NCBI RefSeq assembly: GCF_014200455.1
Contig: NZ_JACHBW010000007.1
Coordinates: forward strand, 275,741 to 339,740
Direction: 5' to 3'
Length of the DNA stretch: 64,000 nucleotides
Source: Paraburkholderia bannensis
Lineage (GTDB): Bacteria; Pseudomonadota; Gammaproteobacteria; Burkholderiales; Burkholderiaceae
Made by a program: the position numbers and the translations under genes. The notes under the pieces were generated by a model, which saw only the letters and a list, made by a program, of their open reading frames with translations, was not told the DNA's origin and made no database searches. Within the stretch, counting starts at the first letter, position 1. Every line of letters starts with the position of its first letter. Positions 1-9,892 of the stretch are shown piece after piece.

Positions 1-9
1 CGTCATTGA
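1..9 (+). CDS. Possible 3' end of an upstream gene (partial)
   Basis: The first nine bases read as two codons and TGA in one frame, ending 7 bases before the hldA start. In Burkholderia a UDP-glucose dehydrogenase gene often precedes hldA, so this could be its tail. Three codons cannot identify a gene, so this is only a remark on context. Confidence 0.2.
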   Translation, partial: RH

Positions 10-16
10 AAGCGCC

Positions 17-991
17 GTGATGAAATCGAACCAGGAACACTCGCTTCCGACGGTTTCGCGCGAACGGCTCGCAGGCGCTTCGGTGCTGGTGGTGGGCGAC
101 GTGATGCTCGACCGCTACTGGTTCGGCGACGTCAATCGAATTTCGCCCGAAGCGCCGGTTCCCGTCGTGCACGTCCAGCGCAGTGAAGAGCGTCTTGGCG
201 GCGCGGCGAATGTTGCCTGCAATATTGCTGGGCTGGGCGCTGACGCCGTGCTGCTTTGCGTGGTAGGGATGGATGAGCCGGGTGAACGGCTCATGACGCT
301 GCTTACTGAAAGCAATGTCAAGGCATACGCCGAACGCGACCGTTCGATCTCGACGATCATCAAGCTGCGGGTCATCGCCCGCCAACAGCAATTGGTACGT
401 GTCGATTTCGAAGAGACGCCGACCAAGGAGATTCTGCTCGCCAGTCTTGCGCGCTTCGATGCCATGGTTGCGCACTCGCGCATCGTGCTGCTTTCCGATT
501 ACGCGAAGGGCGGCTTGACGCACGTCTCCAACATGATTGAGACGGCTCGTCGTCTCGACAAGACGGTATTGATCGATCCCAAGGGAAGCGACTGGCAGCG
601 CTATGCCGGCGCCAGCCTGATCACGCCAAATCGCGCGGAATTGCGCGATGTCATTGGCGCATGGTCGTCCGAAGCGGACCTGACCGCACGTGTTACGCAA
701 CTGCGCAAATCGCTTGGCATCGAAAACCTGCTGCTAACGCGCTCCGAGGAGGGCATGACGCTCTTTAGCGACCATGCTCCCGTACACGTCCCTACGGCGG
801 CGCGCGAAGTGTTCGATGTCTCCGGCGCGGGCGATACCGTCATCGGCACGGTAGCGGCCATGCTGGGCGCGGGCGTCCCGCTGATCGACGCGGTTGGCTA
901 TGCCAATCGCGCGGCAGGCGTGGTGGTGGGCCGTGTAGGGACCTCCCCCATCTCTTACGACGACGTGTTCGTTACCGAAGCGGCGATCTGA
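17..991 (+). CDS. hldA: D-glycero-beta-D-manno-heptose-7-phosphate kinase
   Basis: Phosphorylates D-glycero-D-manno-heptose 7-phosphate at C1 in the cytoplasm, an early step of ADP-heptose synthesis for the LPS inner core. The 324-residue protein is a PfkB/ribokinase-family sugar kinase. It has an N-terminal [17 protein letters not shown] motif, a [14 protein letters not shown] motif, and a C-terminal DVSGAGDT motif (about residues 267-274) whose last Asp (D273) is the expected catalytic base. It matches only the kinase half of the bifunctional E. coli HldE, so the adenylyltransferase (HldC) must be encoded elsewhere, as is usual in Burkholderia. GTG at 17 and ATG at 20 are both possible starts. 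It lies directly before hldD. Confidence 0.93.
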   Translation: MMKSNQEHSLPTVSRERLAGASVLVVGDVMLDRYWFGDVNRISPEAPVPVVHVQRSEERLGGAANVACNIAGLGADAVLLCVVGMDEPGERLMTLLTESNVKAYAERDRSISTIIKLRVIARQQQLVRVDFEETPTKEILLASLARFDAMVAHSRIVLLSDYAKGGLTHVSNMIETARRLDKTVLIDPKGSDWQRYAGASLITPNRAELRDVIGAWSSEADLTARVTQLRKSLGIENLLLTRSEEGMTLFSDHAPVHVPTAAREVFDVSGAGDTVIGTVAAMLGAGVPLIDAVGYANRAAGVVVGRVGTSPISYDDVFVTEAAI

Positions 992-1023
992 TCGCTTCGC
1001 CACCGAACGACACCAAGAAGATC

Positions 1024-2010
1024 ATGACCATCATCGTGACCGGCGCAGCCGGCTTCATCGGCAGCAACATCGTCAAGGCGCTCAACGAACGCGGCGAAGA
1101 CCGCATCATCGCCGTCGACAATCTCACGCGCGCCGACAAGTTCAAGAATCTGGTCGATTGCGAAATCGACGATTACCTCGACAAGACCGATTTCGTCGAA
1201 CGCTTCACGCGCGGCGATTTCGGCAAGGTGCGCGCGGTGTTCCACGAAGGCGCCTGTTCGGACACGATGGAAACCGACGGCCGCTACATGATGGACAACA
1301 ATTTCCGCTACAGCCGCGCGATTCTCGACGCCTGCCAGGCGCAGCGCGCGCAGTTCCTGTATGCGTCGTCGGCGGCGATTTACGGCGGCTCGACGCGCTT
1401 CGTCGAAGATCGCGAAGTGGAAGCGCCGCTGAACGTGTACGGCTATTCGAAGTTCCTGTTCGACCAGGTGATCCGCCGCGTGCTGCCCACGGCGCAGAGC
1501 CAGATCGCGGGCTTCCGTTACTTCAACGTGTACGGCCAGCGCGAGACGCACAAGGCGCGCATGGCGTCGGTGGCGTTCCACAACTTCAACCAGTTCCGCG
1601 CGGAAGGCCGCGTGAAGCTGTTCGGCGAGTACAACGGTTACGCGCCGGGCGAGCAGACGCGCGATTTCGTGTCGGTGGAAGACGTGGTGAAGGTCAACCT
1701 GTTCTTCTTCGATCATCCGGAAAAGTCGGGCATCTTCAACCTTGGCAGCGGCCGCGCGCAGCCGTTCAACGATATCGCCACGAGCGTGGTCAACACGCTG
1801 CGCGCGATGGAAGGCAAGCCCGCGCTCACGCTCGAAGAGCAGGTCAAGGAAGGGCTGATCGAGTACATCCCGTTCCCGGACGCGCTGCGCGGCAAGTATC
1901 AATGCTTCACGCAGGCCGACCAGACGAAGTTGCGCGCAGCGGGCTACGACGCACCGTTCCTGACGGTTCAGGAAGGGGTGGATCGTTACGTACGTTGGCT
2001 GGCGAAGTAA
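1024..2010 (+). CDS. hldD: ADP-L-glycero-D-manno-heptose 6-epimerase
   Basis: Converts ADP-D-glycero-D-manno-heptose to the L-glycero form used by the LPS heptosyltransferases. It is a 328-residue extended short-chain dehydrogenase. The NAD(P)-binding GAAGFIGS motif is at residues 7-14 and the catalytic YGYSK (Y139, K143) follows. The segments [13 protein letters not shown] and [13 protein letters not shown] are typical of HldD. It begins 32 bases after hldA and is probably cotranscribed with it. The length is normal for the family. Confidence 0.95.
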   Translation: MTIIVTGAAGFIGSNIVKALNERGEDRIIAVDNLTRADKFKNLVDCEIDDYLDKTDFVERFTRGDFGKVRAVFHEGACSDTMETDGRYMMDNNFRYSRAILDACQAQRAQFLYASSAAIYGGSTRFVEDREVEAPLNVYGYSKFLFDQVIRRVLPTAQSQIAGFRYFNVYGQRETHKARMASVAFHNFNQFRAEGRVKLFGEYNGYAPGEQTRDFVSVEDVVKVNLFFFDHPEKSGIFNLGSGRAQPFNDIATSVVNTLRAMEGKPALTLEEQVKEGLIEYIPFPDALRGKYQCFTQADQTKLRAAGYDAPFLTVQEGVDRYVRWLAK

Positions 2011-2012
2011 CG

Positions 2013-2912
2013 GTGCTCGTGCAGTTGCAGCCAGGCATCGTCGTGGTGTTTTATCGGCCCGACAACGCCTGTATCGAGCGTGCCAATCGCCTTGTGGAGT
2101 TCGGCCATTGTGTGGTGGTCGACAATACCGAGGGTGTTTGGTCCGCGCAGGAGTTGGGCCTGAGGCCGGAGATTACATACGTTGCGAACGGCGCAAATCT
2201 CGGCATTGCCACAGCGCTCAATCAGGGCGTGGAACAGGTGCGGCGCGCAGGTTGTCGCAGCGTGTTGTTGTTCGATCAGGATAGCGAACCCTCCGCGCAT
2301 CTGCTGCTCGAGTTGCCCGCCGTCTTGGCGCGCGAAGTCGAAGCCGGGCAACGCATTGCGCTGATCGGACCGGCCTACGAAGACGTGCGTCTTGGCGGGA
2401 TCGCGCCGTTCGTTCGCTTCGGGTTTCCCGCGTTGCAGCGCGTCGCGGCAGACGGCGAGAATCTGATCGACGTGGACTTTCTGATCACGTCGGGTTCGTG
2501 CGTGAATCTGGACGTTTGGCCTGAGATCGGCGGAATGGATGATTCGCTTTTCATTGACTTCGTGGATCTCGAATGGTGCATCCGGGCAAGTGCCGCAGGT
2601 TATCGCGTGGCAGGCGCACCGTGGTTGCGGCTGGCCCACGAACTGGGCGGCGAGCCGGTGAACATCCTGGGACGCAGCTATCCCAGTCACTCGCCGATGC
2701 GGCACTACTACATGTTCAGAAATGCCGTCGAACTCATGAAGAGGCGGTACATACCGTGGAAATGGAAGGCGAATGAGTTGCTGAAGATGCCGTTTCGCCT
2801 GGCGATCTACGGCATCTGGCTCAAGCCTCGACGACGCCATCTCGGGATGGCGTTTCTTGGTTTATGGCACGGATTGCGGGGCCGCCGCGGCCCGCTCGAA
2901 TCCGAGCTTTGA
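2013..2912 (+). CDS. Glycosyltransferase family 2, rhamnosyltransferase-like
   Basis: A 299-residue GT-A glycosyltransferase that probably adds one sugar to a lipid-linked glycan at the inner face of the membrane. The N-terminal strand IVVVFYRPD, the DQDSEP metal-binding motif (D88-x-D90) and the FIDFVDLEWCIRA segment match the WbbL/rhamnosyltransferase branch of GT2. The open frame runs far upstream through hldD, but the family N-terminus begins only here. The GTG two bases after the hldD stop is the best start (a second GTG lies two codons on). Sugar donor and acceptor cannot be read from sequence. It opens the polysaccharide block behind the heptose genes. Confidence 0.8.
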   Translation: MLVQLQPGIVVVFYRPDNACIERANRLVEFGHCVVVDNTEGVWSAQELGLRPEITYVANGANLGIATALNQGVEQVRRAGCRSVLLFDQDSEPSAHLLLELPAVLAREVEAGQRIALIGPAYEDVRLGGIAPFVRFGFPALQRVAADGENLIDVDFLITSGSCVNLDVWPEIGGMDDSLFIDFVDLEWCIRASAAGYRVAGAPWLRLAHELGGEPVNILGRSYPSHSPMRHYYMFRNAVELMKRRYIPWKWKANELLKMPFRLAIYGIWLKPRRRHLGMAFLGLWHGLRGRRGPLESEL

Positions 2913-2972
2913 ATTACAGACCTCGCGAAGCAAACGTGCTTACGCGGGCGGTGCAATCCCTCGACTACAGCT

Positions 2973-3755
2973 ATGTTCAACTTGATATTTACAGACCTGA
3001 AGCAGAGCATCGCGTCCTACCGGTTGTGGACCTTGCTTGGCTGGCTTGAAATCCGGCAGCGCTATGCGCGCTCGCGCGTGGGGCCGTTCTGGCTGACCAT
3101 CAGTATGGGCGTCATGATCGGCTCGATCGGCGTGGTGTACGGGTCGCTGTTCGGCCAGAAGATGAGCGACTATCTGCCGTTTCTGGCGATCAGCCTCGTG
3201 ATGTGGACGATGTTTGCCCAGACTGTGCAGGAAGGCAGCATCGCTTACATCAATAGCGCGACGTATATCCGGCAGGCTGCAACGCCAAAGCTAATTTACG
3301 TTTTCCAGGTCGTGTGGCGCAATCTCGTCATTCTTGCGCACAACTTCATCATCGTGCTGATCCTGCTTGCCATTTACGGCGTCAAGGATTGGGCCGTGTT
3401 GCCGATCTTCGTTCCTGCACTGCTGCTTTATCTTGCCAATGCGCTGTGGGTTGCGATGCTCGCGGGCCTGTTGTCGGCCCGTTTCCGCGACCTTCCGCAG
3501 ATCATTTCGGCGCTGATCCAGATTGCATTTTACGTAACGCCGATCATCTATCGCCCGGATTCGTTGAAGCGCTTCGCGTTCATCGTTCAACTGAATCCGC
3601 TTGCCCACCTGATCGAACTGGTGCGCGCACCGTTGATCGGACAGATGCCGTCGGCTACGACTTGGGGCGTCGCGATTGGCCTCGCCGTCGTGGGCTGGAC
3701 TTTTGCGCTGGCAATGACCGGCCGATATCTCAAACGCATTCCGTACTGGGTCTAG
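2973..3755 (+). CDS. wzm: Polysaccharide ABC transporter permease (Wzm type)
   Basis: Integral membrane subunit of an ABC-2 polysaccharide exporter, expected to carry undecaprenyl-linked O-antigen across the inner membrane. The 260-residue protein has an N-terminal amphipathic stretch with EIRQRYARSRVGPFWLTIS, the family signature after the first cytoplasmic helix, then about six hydrophobic segments and a short basic C-terminus. The matching ATPase starts 9 bases downstream with a clear ribosome site. The window has a second, KpsM-type permease; that one sits with capsule genes, so this pair probably serves the O-antigen. Confidence 0.88.
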   Translation: MFNLIFTDLKQSIASYRLWTLLGWLEIRQRYARSRVGPFWLTISMGVMIGSIGVVYGSLFGQKMSDYLPFLAISLVMWTMFAQTVQEGSIAYINSATYIRQAATPKLIYVFQVVWRNLVILAHNFIIVLILLAIYGVKDWAVLPIFVPALLLYLANALWVAMLAGLLSARFRDLPQIISALIQIAFYVTPIIYRPDSLKRFAFIVQLNPLAHLIELVRAPLIGQMPSATTWGVAIGLAVVGWTFALAMTGRYLKRIPYWV

Positions 3756-3764
3756 GAGAGCACT

Positions 3765-4514
3765 GTGGCATTTATCGAATTGAAAGGTGCGTGTCTGGAC
3801 CTGCCTATTTACGACGTGCAGGGACGCTCGCTCAAGAAGCAGGTGCTTCGCATGGGCCGCCGCAACACGATCGCCGAGGACAGCGACGGTGTGGTCGTCG
3901 TGAAGGCGCTCGAAAACGTGGATCTGCGTTTCGAAGCTGGCGACCGCATTGGTTTGATCGGGCGAAACGGCGCAGGCAAGTCGACGCTGCTGCGCACGAT
4001 GGCGGGCATCTATGCGCCGACGCGCGGCACGGTCGAAAGCGATGGCAAGATCGTGCCGTTGCTAGATATCAGTCTCGGCATGGATGACAACTCCACCGGG
4101 ATGCAGAACATCCGTCTGCGTGGACTGCTGCTCGGCATGACAGATGCAGAGATCAGGGCGAAGACCGAGAGTATTGTCCAGTTCTGTGAGCTGGGCGATT
4201 ACCTTGATTTGCCACTACGCACCTATTCGAGCGGGATGCGGGTTCGCCTTGCATTCGCAGTGTCGACGGCAGTCGATGCCGAAATTTTGTTGCTTGACGA
4301 GGTTATGGGCGTGGGCGATGCAGCGTTCATGCACAAGGCTCAGGAGCGTCTGCACGACCTGCATAGCCGCGCTGAGATCGTGGTCCTTGCCATGCACGCA
4401 AATTCTGAGATCCGTCGCGTGTGCAACAAGGCGCTCTGGATGGACGGCGGCCGCGTGCGCGCATTCGGTCCAGTCGAGGAAGTCGTCGCGGCGTACGAGC
4501 AGCAGGTCGGCTGA
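3765..4514 (+). CDS. wzt: Polysaccharide ABC transporter ATPase (Wzt type, no carbohydrate-binding domain)
   Basis: ATPase that powers the adjacent Wzm permease. The 249 residues contain Walker [10 protein letters not shown] (about 66-74), the signature YSSGMRVRLAF (about 154) and Walker B EILLLDEV, followed by an H-loop region. The GTG start has a strong AGGAGAG 4 bases upstream. The protein stops right after the nucleotide-binding domain, so it lacks the roughly 180-residue C-terminal carbohydrate-binding domain of E. coli O9a-type Wzt. From what is known of the family, such short Wzt proteins couple export to synthesis without recognising a chain-end cap. Confidence 0.9.
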   Translation: MAFIELKGACLDLPIYDVQGRSLKKQVLRMGRRNTIAEDSDGVVVVKALENVDLRFEAGDRIGLIGRNGAGKSTLLRTMAGIYAPTRGTVESDGKIVPLLDISLGMDDNSTGMQNIRLRGLLLGMTDAEIRAKTESIVQFCELGDYLDLPLRTYSSGMRVRLAFAVSTAVDAEILLLDEVMGVGDAAFMHKAQERLHDLHSRAEIVVLAMHANSEIRRVCNKALWMDGGRVRAFGPVEEVVAAYEQQVG

Positions 4515-4515
4515 C

Positions 4516-6408
4516 ATGCGCTGGAGTTCTGTGCCCGGGTCCGCGTACCGAGCCTGGCGCGCAGCCCATCAGGCTGTGCGCTCGCGCGGCGGTGTCCTGC
4601 CGGTGGCGCGGGCTGCGATGGGCGTGATTCGGCGACAAGGTCTGGGCGGTGTGCGCAGTCTGCTTTCGCGCGCGGCCAGAACCGACGACTACGGCGCATG
4701 GATTGCCCGTTTCGACACCATCGACGAGGCAAGCCGTGCTTCGCTGCGCGATAAAGTCGCGCAGCTTAAGGGGCGTCCGCGCATTTCCATCGTCGTGCCG
4801 GTGTTCAATCCGCGGGCAGAGCACCTGCGCGACATGCTGGAATCTGTTCTCGCACAGATCTATCCGGACTGGGAACTGTGTTTGTGCGACGATGCGTCCA
4901 CTGAACCTCATGTCGCAGAGATTCTCGCGCAGTACGCGGCTGCGGATACCCGCATCAAGACGATGCGTCGCGACGTCAATGGCCATATTTGCGTGGCCAG
5001 TAATGATGCGCTTGCGCTGGCGACCGGCGACTATGTCGCGCTTCTTGACCACGACGACAGGCTCGCAGAACACGCGCTGTATCTGATCGCGCGCTATCTT
5101 CAGTTGCATCCGCAAGCGAAGCTGCTGTACAGCGATGAGGACAAACTGACGCCCGACGGTGAGCGTATCGAACCGTATTTCAAGCCGGACTGGGACCCTA
5201 TTCTCATGCTCGGACAGAATATGTTCTCGCACCTTGGTGTCATTTCGACGGCGTTGGTGCGCGAGGTCGGCGGTTTTCGAGCGGGATTCGAAGGCAGTCA
5301 GGATCACGACCTCGTGTTGCGCTGTGCGGAGGAAGTGGATGCGTCCGCAATCGTTCACATTCCGCACGTGCTGTATCACTGGCGCATCAGTGAGCAAAGC
5401 ACCGCGCGGGAAGTGGCGGCCAAGCCGTATGTGCGCGAGGCAGCGAAGCGTGCGGTTAAAGAGCATCTTGAGAGGACTGGCCGCATCGCTGATGTCGATT
5501 GGCTGCGCCCGACGTCGTCCATGCTGCGCGTGGTTTTTCCGGTGCAGCAGCCGCAGCCGCTGGTGTCGGTCATCATTCCGACACGTGATAAGCCGGACTT
5601 GCTGGCCCAATGCATCGACAGTCTGTCGCAGCGGACGCGCTACGCAAATATCGAAATCCTGATCGTCGATAATGGCTCGACCGATGCGCGCGCGCTGGCG
5701 TTGCTGTCGGCATACGATGCAAAAGAAAACTGCCGCGTGATACGCGATGACTCGCCGTTCAACTATTCTGCGCTCAACAATCGGGCGGCGGCGTTGGCGC
5801 GCGGCGCCGTGCTGTGTCTGTTGAACAACGATATCGAGTCGCGTGATCCGGAGTGGCTGTCGATCCTTTGCGGCTATGCGATGCAGCCTGGCATCGGTGC
5901 GGTGGGCTGCGCGCTCTGGTATCCGAATGAGCGGTTGCAGCACGGCGGCGTCGCGCTCGCGGGCGATGACGTCGCGGGCCATCTCCACCACATGCTTGGC
6001 CGCGACGAAGCGGGCTACTTTGGCCGCGCATTGCTGGCGCAGCAGGTTTCCGCGGTGACCGGCGCGTGCCTGGTGGTCAGGAAGGCGCTTTTCGAGCAGG
6101 TTGGCGGGCTCGATGAGGAAAATCTTGGCATTGCATACAACGATATCGATTTTTGCCTGAAGTTGAATATGGAAGGATATCGTAACGTGTATGTGCCCTA
6201 TGCCAACCTCTACCACCACGAGTCAGCATCCCGTGGGGCGGACCGTACCGGCGAGCGCGCGGCCCGGTTGAATCGCGAGGCGGCGTGGATGAGACAGCGA
6301 TGGGGAAAAAGGCTGGTGAGCGATCCTGCCTACAACCCAAATCTCGAAATCGATGGCGGGCAGTTTTTCCGTTTGTCGGAATCGCCGCGTATAGGTCAGT
6401 TTGACTAG
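4516..6408 (+). CDS. Tandem GT2 glycosyltransferase
   Basis: A 630-residue cytoplasmic protein with two GT-A domains in series. Domain 1 (about residues 90-330) starts ISIVVPVFNPR and has the metal-binding LDHDD (178-181). Domain 2 (about 345-600) starts SVIIPTRDKPDLL, has LLNNDIES (D439) and ends with the YHHESASRG segment. The open frame extends upstream inside wzt, but ATG at 4516 follows the wzt stop directly and gives a natural N-terminus. Two domains in one chain suggest an enzyme that adds two residues or alternates linkages. It is closely similar to the C-terminal half of the next gene and to the gene at 34275-36539. Confidence 0.85.
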   Translation: MRWSSVPGSAYRAWRAAHQAVRSRGGVLPVARAAMGVIRRQGLGGVRSLLSRAARTDDYGAWIARFDTIDEASRASLRDKVAQLKGRPRISIVVPVFNPRAEHLRDMLESVLAQIYPDWELCLCDDASTEPHVAEILAQYAAADTRIKTMRRDVNGHICVASNDALALATGDYVALLDHDDRLAEHALYLIARYLQLHPQAKLLYSDEDKLTPDGERIEPYFKPDWDPILMLGQNMFSHLGVISTALVREVGGFRAGFEGSQDHDLVLRCAEEVDASAIVHIPHVLYHWRISEQSTAREVAAKPYVREAAKRAVKEHLERTGRIADVDWLRPTSSMLRVVFPVQQPQPLVSVIIPTRDKPDLLAQCIDSLSQRTRYANIEILIVDNGSTDARALALLSAYDAKENCRVIRDDSPFNYSALNNRAAALARGAVLCLLNNDIESRDPEWLSILCGYAMQPGIGAVGCALWYPNERLQHGGVALAGDDVAGHLHHMLGRDEAGYFGRALLAQQVSAVTGACLVVRKALFEQVGGLDEENLGIAYNDIDFCLKLNMEGYRNVYVPYANLYHHESASRGADRTGERAARLNREAAWMRQRWGKRLVSDPAYNPNLEIDGGQFFRLSESPRIGQFD

Positions 6409-6439
6409 GCATCTCTCTAGCGGAATCTACGAAGGAATC

Positions 6440-9400
6440 ATGAAATTCACCGGCGAACGCTTTGTCCCAGACCAGAAGGGCAATATTGAGCTCGAACACG
6501 TGCACCGGTATCTTTGTGCCGCTGAGCTATGTAAGGGTAAAACAGTACTCGATATCGCCTGCGGAGAGGGTTACGGTTCGTCGCTGCTCGCGCGTAGCGC
6601 GGCTAGCGTCATCGGCGTGGATATCGCGCAGGAAGCTGTCGATCATGCGTCGCAGCATCACGCGGCTGCGAACCTGCAATTCCGGTTGGGTTCAGCGGCG
6701 AAAATGCCGATCGACGACGCGTCGATCGATGTCGTTGTGAGCTTCGAGACCATCGAGCATCACGATCAGCACGACGAGATGATGGCCGAGATCCGGCGCG
6801 TGCTGCGTCCGGGCGGCTTGCTTATCATGTCAAGCCCGGATCGCGTGGTCTACTCCGAGATTCCAGGCTTTCGCAATGAATACCACGTCAAGGAACTGAC
6901 CCGGGAGGAGTTCGAGACGTTGGTGCGTGCTTCGTTCAAGCATGTCGCCATTTATGGCCAGCGAGTCGTCTATGCATCGGCGTTGCTCGCGGAGCAGGGC
7001 GGGCCCATCGAGAGCTTTCGCAAGACCTCGTCTAACGTCGAGCATGACTCGGGGCTCGTCGCGCCGATGTATCTCATCGCCGTCGCATCCGACGCCGAGG
7101 TGCCGCCGCTGGCGTCCGGTGTGTTCGAGACCGATATTAGCGAGTCCGATGCAGTGACTCAGCTCAAGGCCACGATCGCCGCACGCGACCATGAGATTTT
7201 CGAGTTCAACGAGGGCCGCACGGCGCTTGAAGCGGCGTTCCATCAGGTGCGGGGCGCCGAAGAAGAGGCTCGTGCTGCTCATGCGCGTACTGAAGAAGCA
7301 CGCGCGCAGGCCCAGGAGAAGTTGGAGCAGACCCTGAGCGCCTTGGCGAACGCCCAGGCGCACGCAGCAGAGCAGGCGACGCAACTGGAAAGCGCGACGG
7401 CCTCGATCAATATGCTGCGCAGTGCGGCCCGGGTGCAGCGGACCGAGTTGACCCGTCTGCAGGCCGAGAAGCACGCGCTCGAAGCCTCGCTTAGCCGGCT
7501 CGGTGCATCGGTCGAGCAACTCAACGCCGCGGTGCATGCCTATCGCACATCGTTCAGTTGGCGCATCACCGCTCCCGTTCGTGTGGCGAGCCGCGTTGCG
7601 CGGCGTGGCCGCAACGTCGCCCGCGGCTTGTATCGCTTGATGATGTCGGCGGGCAAGCCGACGTTCACGCCCGTCCACGAGATGCAGTCGACAGGAGGAG
7701 CCGGCTTCGTGTCCACAGGCGCTGATCCGCAGGTCGCGGTCACACCGCACTGGGCCGGACTGCGTCCGGGTTGGGCAGTGCTCACGGTCGATATGGACTC
7801 AAATGAACCGAGTCTGAATCCGGTCCTTTATGCCTTCCACGGCGCTGACGGCGCGCAAGTTTCGTCTTACGCCATGCCTGGCTACGGCAAGGGGCGAGAG
7901 AGGCGCCTGATCGTGCTGCCGCCGGATGTGCGCTCGCTGCGATTCGATCCGACCGATCGCCGCGACGTTCGCTTTAGTCTAAAAGACGTCTCCGTTCGCA
8001 GCATCGGCAGGCTGGGCTTGGTTCGCGAAGGTTATGCCGCGCTTTCGCCTGAACAACGAGGGCAGGTCTGGCGCGCCCTTCTTGGCGCAAAACTTCGGCT
8101 GGCTAAGACCTTGGTGCGCTCGGGCATTGTCGGCAAATACGACAAGGGTGAATATCGCGCGTGGGTGGAGACTTATGACACGCTCACCGAGCAGGATCTC
8201 GTGCGCCTGCGCGAACTGGGTGACGCGCTGGCAAAAAAGCCGCTCATTTCGGTCGTAATGCCGGTCTACAACACACGTCCCAAATATCTGCGCAAAGCGC
8301 TCGACAGCGTTATTGCGCAAACGTATCCGAATTGGGAACTGTGCATTGCTGACGACGCATCGCCGAATCCGGAAATTCGCACGGTGCTGGAAGAATATAT
8401 GCGTAAGGACGCGCGAATTCGCGTAGTCTTCCGCGAGAAAAACGGCCATATCTCGGCGTCGACCAATTCGGCGATCGAGATTGTCAAGGGCGAATTTGTC
8501 GCACTGATGGATCACGACGACGCCATCCCTGCGCACACGCTGTTTATGGTGGCCGACGAGATCAATCGTCATCCGGACGTCGACCTTATCTATACCGACG
8601 AGGATAAGGTTGATGAGAACGATCAGCGTCACGATCCGCACTTCAAGACCGACTGGAATCGCGAACTGTTCTACTCGCAGAATTTCATCGCGCATCTTGG
8701 CGTGTACCGCACGTCGATTGTGCGGCAGATCGGTGGTTTCAGGGTGGGTTTCGAGGGCAGCCAGGATTACGATTTCGCGCTGCGCTTCCTCAAGCACACA
8801 GATGGCAAGCGAATCCGCCATATTCCGCACGTTCTGTACCATTGGCGGATTTTCCCCGGCGTGTCAAGCTTCTCGACCGACAATCCCGATGCGTCGGTCG
8901 ACACCGCACGCCGCGCGATGGTTGAGTACTTCGCGGATGTTGAACCGACGTCAGAAGTGTTGCCTATCGACAGCTTCCCGGGTTGGTGGCGCATCAAACG
9001 CCAGCCGCCCGTCGAACTGCCGCGTGTCTCGCTCATCGTGCCGACTCGTGACCGTGTGGGTGTTTTACGCGCGGCCGTTGATGGACTGATGCACGAGACG
9101 AACTACGAGAACCTGGAAATTATCGTCGTCGACAACGACAGCGAGGAAGAAGAGACGCTCGAATACTTCGAGCAAATCAAGCGCGATCCGCGAGTCAAGG
9201 TACTGCGTGTGCCGGGCGCATTCAACTTCTCCGCGCTCAACAACGCGGCGGTCGAGATCGCTACGGGTTCGATGATTGGGTTCATCAACAACGATATCGA
9301 GATCATTCATTCGGACTGGCTGCTGGAGATGGTGGCGCAACTGGCGCAGCCGAACGTCGGCGCGGTAGGTGCGAAGCTTTACTACGCCAACGATACGATC

Positions 9401-9892
9401 CAGCACGCCGGCGTGGTGCTGGGCCTTTACGGTGTGGCTGCGCACGGACACCGGCATTTCCCTCGCAATACGATCGGCTATTTCGGTCGTCCGATGCTGG
9501 TGCAGAATATGACTGCCGTGACGGCAGCTTGCATGTTGGCGCGCAAGGACGTGTTCGAGAAGGTCGGCGGTTACGATGAAATTAATCTCACCGTGGGTTA
9601 CAACGACGTGGATCTGTGCCTGAAGATTCGCGAGGCTGGCTATGACGTCGTCTATACACCGTTTGCTGAGCTGTACCACTTGGAGTCGATTTCGCGTGGC
9701 GCGAATCTTTCGGCTGCGCAGATCGAGCGCGATGCACTTGAGCGCGCTTACATGATGTCCCGATGGGGTAATGTCATCGCTCACGATCCTTTCTACAGCC
9801 CCAACCTCACGGTTGCAGCAGAGAACTACGGTCTTGCCTTTCCGCCGCGTGCAGTGAAGCGCTGGAAAGATACTGATGCGCAGGTGCGATGA
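6440..9892 (+). CDS. Methyltransferase / coiled-coil / tandem GT2 fusion protein
   Basis: A 1,150-residue multidomain protein. Residues 1 to about 220 form a class I SAM methyltransferase (VLDIACGEGYGSSLLAR, then LRPGGLLIMSSPD). Residues about 250-370 are an Ala/Glu-rich coiled coil ending in SFSWRITAPVRVASR. A beta-rich linker follows, then two GT2 domains with MDHDD (D691-D694) and INNDIE (D952). ATG at 6440 with GAAGGA just upstream fits better than the TTG overlapping the previous gene. The fusion of methyltransferase and elongating transferases recalls chain-length or chain-end control systems such as WbdD, but no kinase domain is seen. Whether the methyl group goes on the growing glycan is inference. 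Confidence 0.82.
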   Translation: MKFTGERFVPDQKGNIELEHVHRYLCAAELCKGKTVLDIACGEGYGSSLLARSAASVIGVDIAQEAVDHASQHHAAANLQFRLGSAAKMPIDDASIDVVVSFETIEHHDQHDEMMAEIRRVLRPGGLLIMSSPDRVVYSEIPGFRNEYHVKELTREEFETLVRASFKHVAIYGQRVVYASALLAEQGGPIESFRKTSSNVEHDSGLVAPMYLIAVASDAEVPPLASGVFETDISESDAVTQLKATIAARDHEIFEFNEGRTALEAAFHQVRGAEEEARAAHARTEEARAQAQEKLEQTLSALANAQAHAAEQATQLESATASINMLRSAARVQRTELTRLQAEKHALEASLSRLGASVEQLNAAVHAYRTSFSWRITAPVRVASRVARRGRNVARGLYRLMMSAGKPTFTPVHEMQSTGGAGFVSTGADPQVAVTPHWAGLRPGWAVLTVDMDSNEPSLNPVLYAFHGADGAQVSSYAMPGYGKGRERRLIVLPPDVRSLRFDPTDRRDVRFSLKDVSVRSIGRLGLVREGYAALSPEQRGQVWRALLGAKLRLAKTLVRSGIVGKYDKGEYRAWVETYDTLTEQDLVRLRELGDALAKKPLISVVMPVYNTRPKYLRKALDSVIAQTYPNWELCIADDASPNPEIRTVLEEYMRKDARIRVVFREKNGHISASTNSAIEIVKGEFVALMDHDDAIPAHTLFMVADEINRHPDVDLIYTDEDKVDENDQRHDPHFKTDWNRELFYSQNFIAHLGVYRTSIVRQIGGFRVGFEGSQDYDFALRFLKHTDGKRIRHIPHVLYHWRIFPGVSSFSTDNPDASVDTARRAMVEYFADVEPTSEVLPIDSFPGWWRIKRQPPVELPRVSLIVPTRDRVGVLRAAVDGLMHETNYENLEIIVVDNDSEEEETLEYFEQIKRDPRVKVLRVPGAFNFSALNNAAVEIATGSMIGFINNDIEIIHSDWLLEMVAQLAQPNVGAVGAKLYYANDTIQHAGVVLGLYGVAAHGHRHFPRNTIGYFGRPMLVQNMTAVTAACMLARKDVFEKVGGYDEINLTVGYNDVDLCLKIREAGYDVVYTPFAELYHLESISRGANLSAAQIERDALERAYMMSRWGNVIAHDPFYSPNLTVAAENYGLAFPPRAVKRWKDTDAQVR

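Noticed and set aside
4327..6219. Minus-strand frame of 630 codons opposite the tandem GT2 gene
   Set aside because: No domain and shadow-type composition; the sense gene has two intact GT2 domains.
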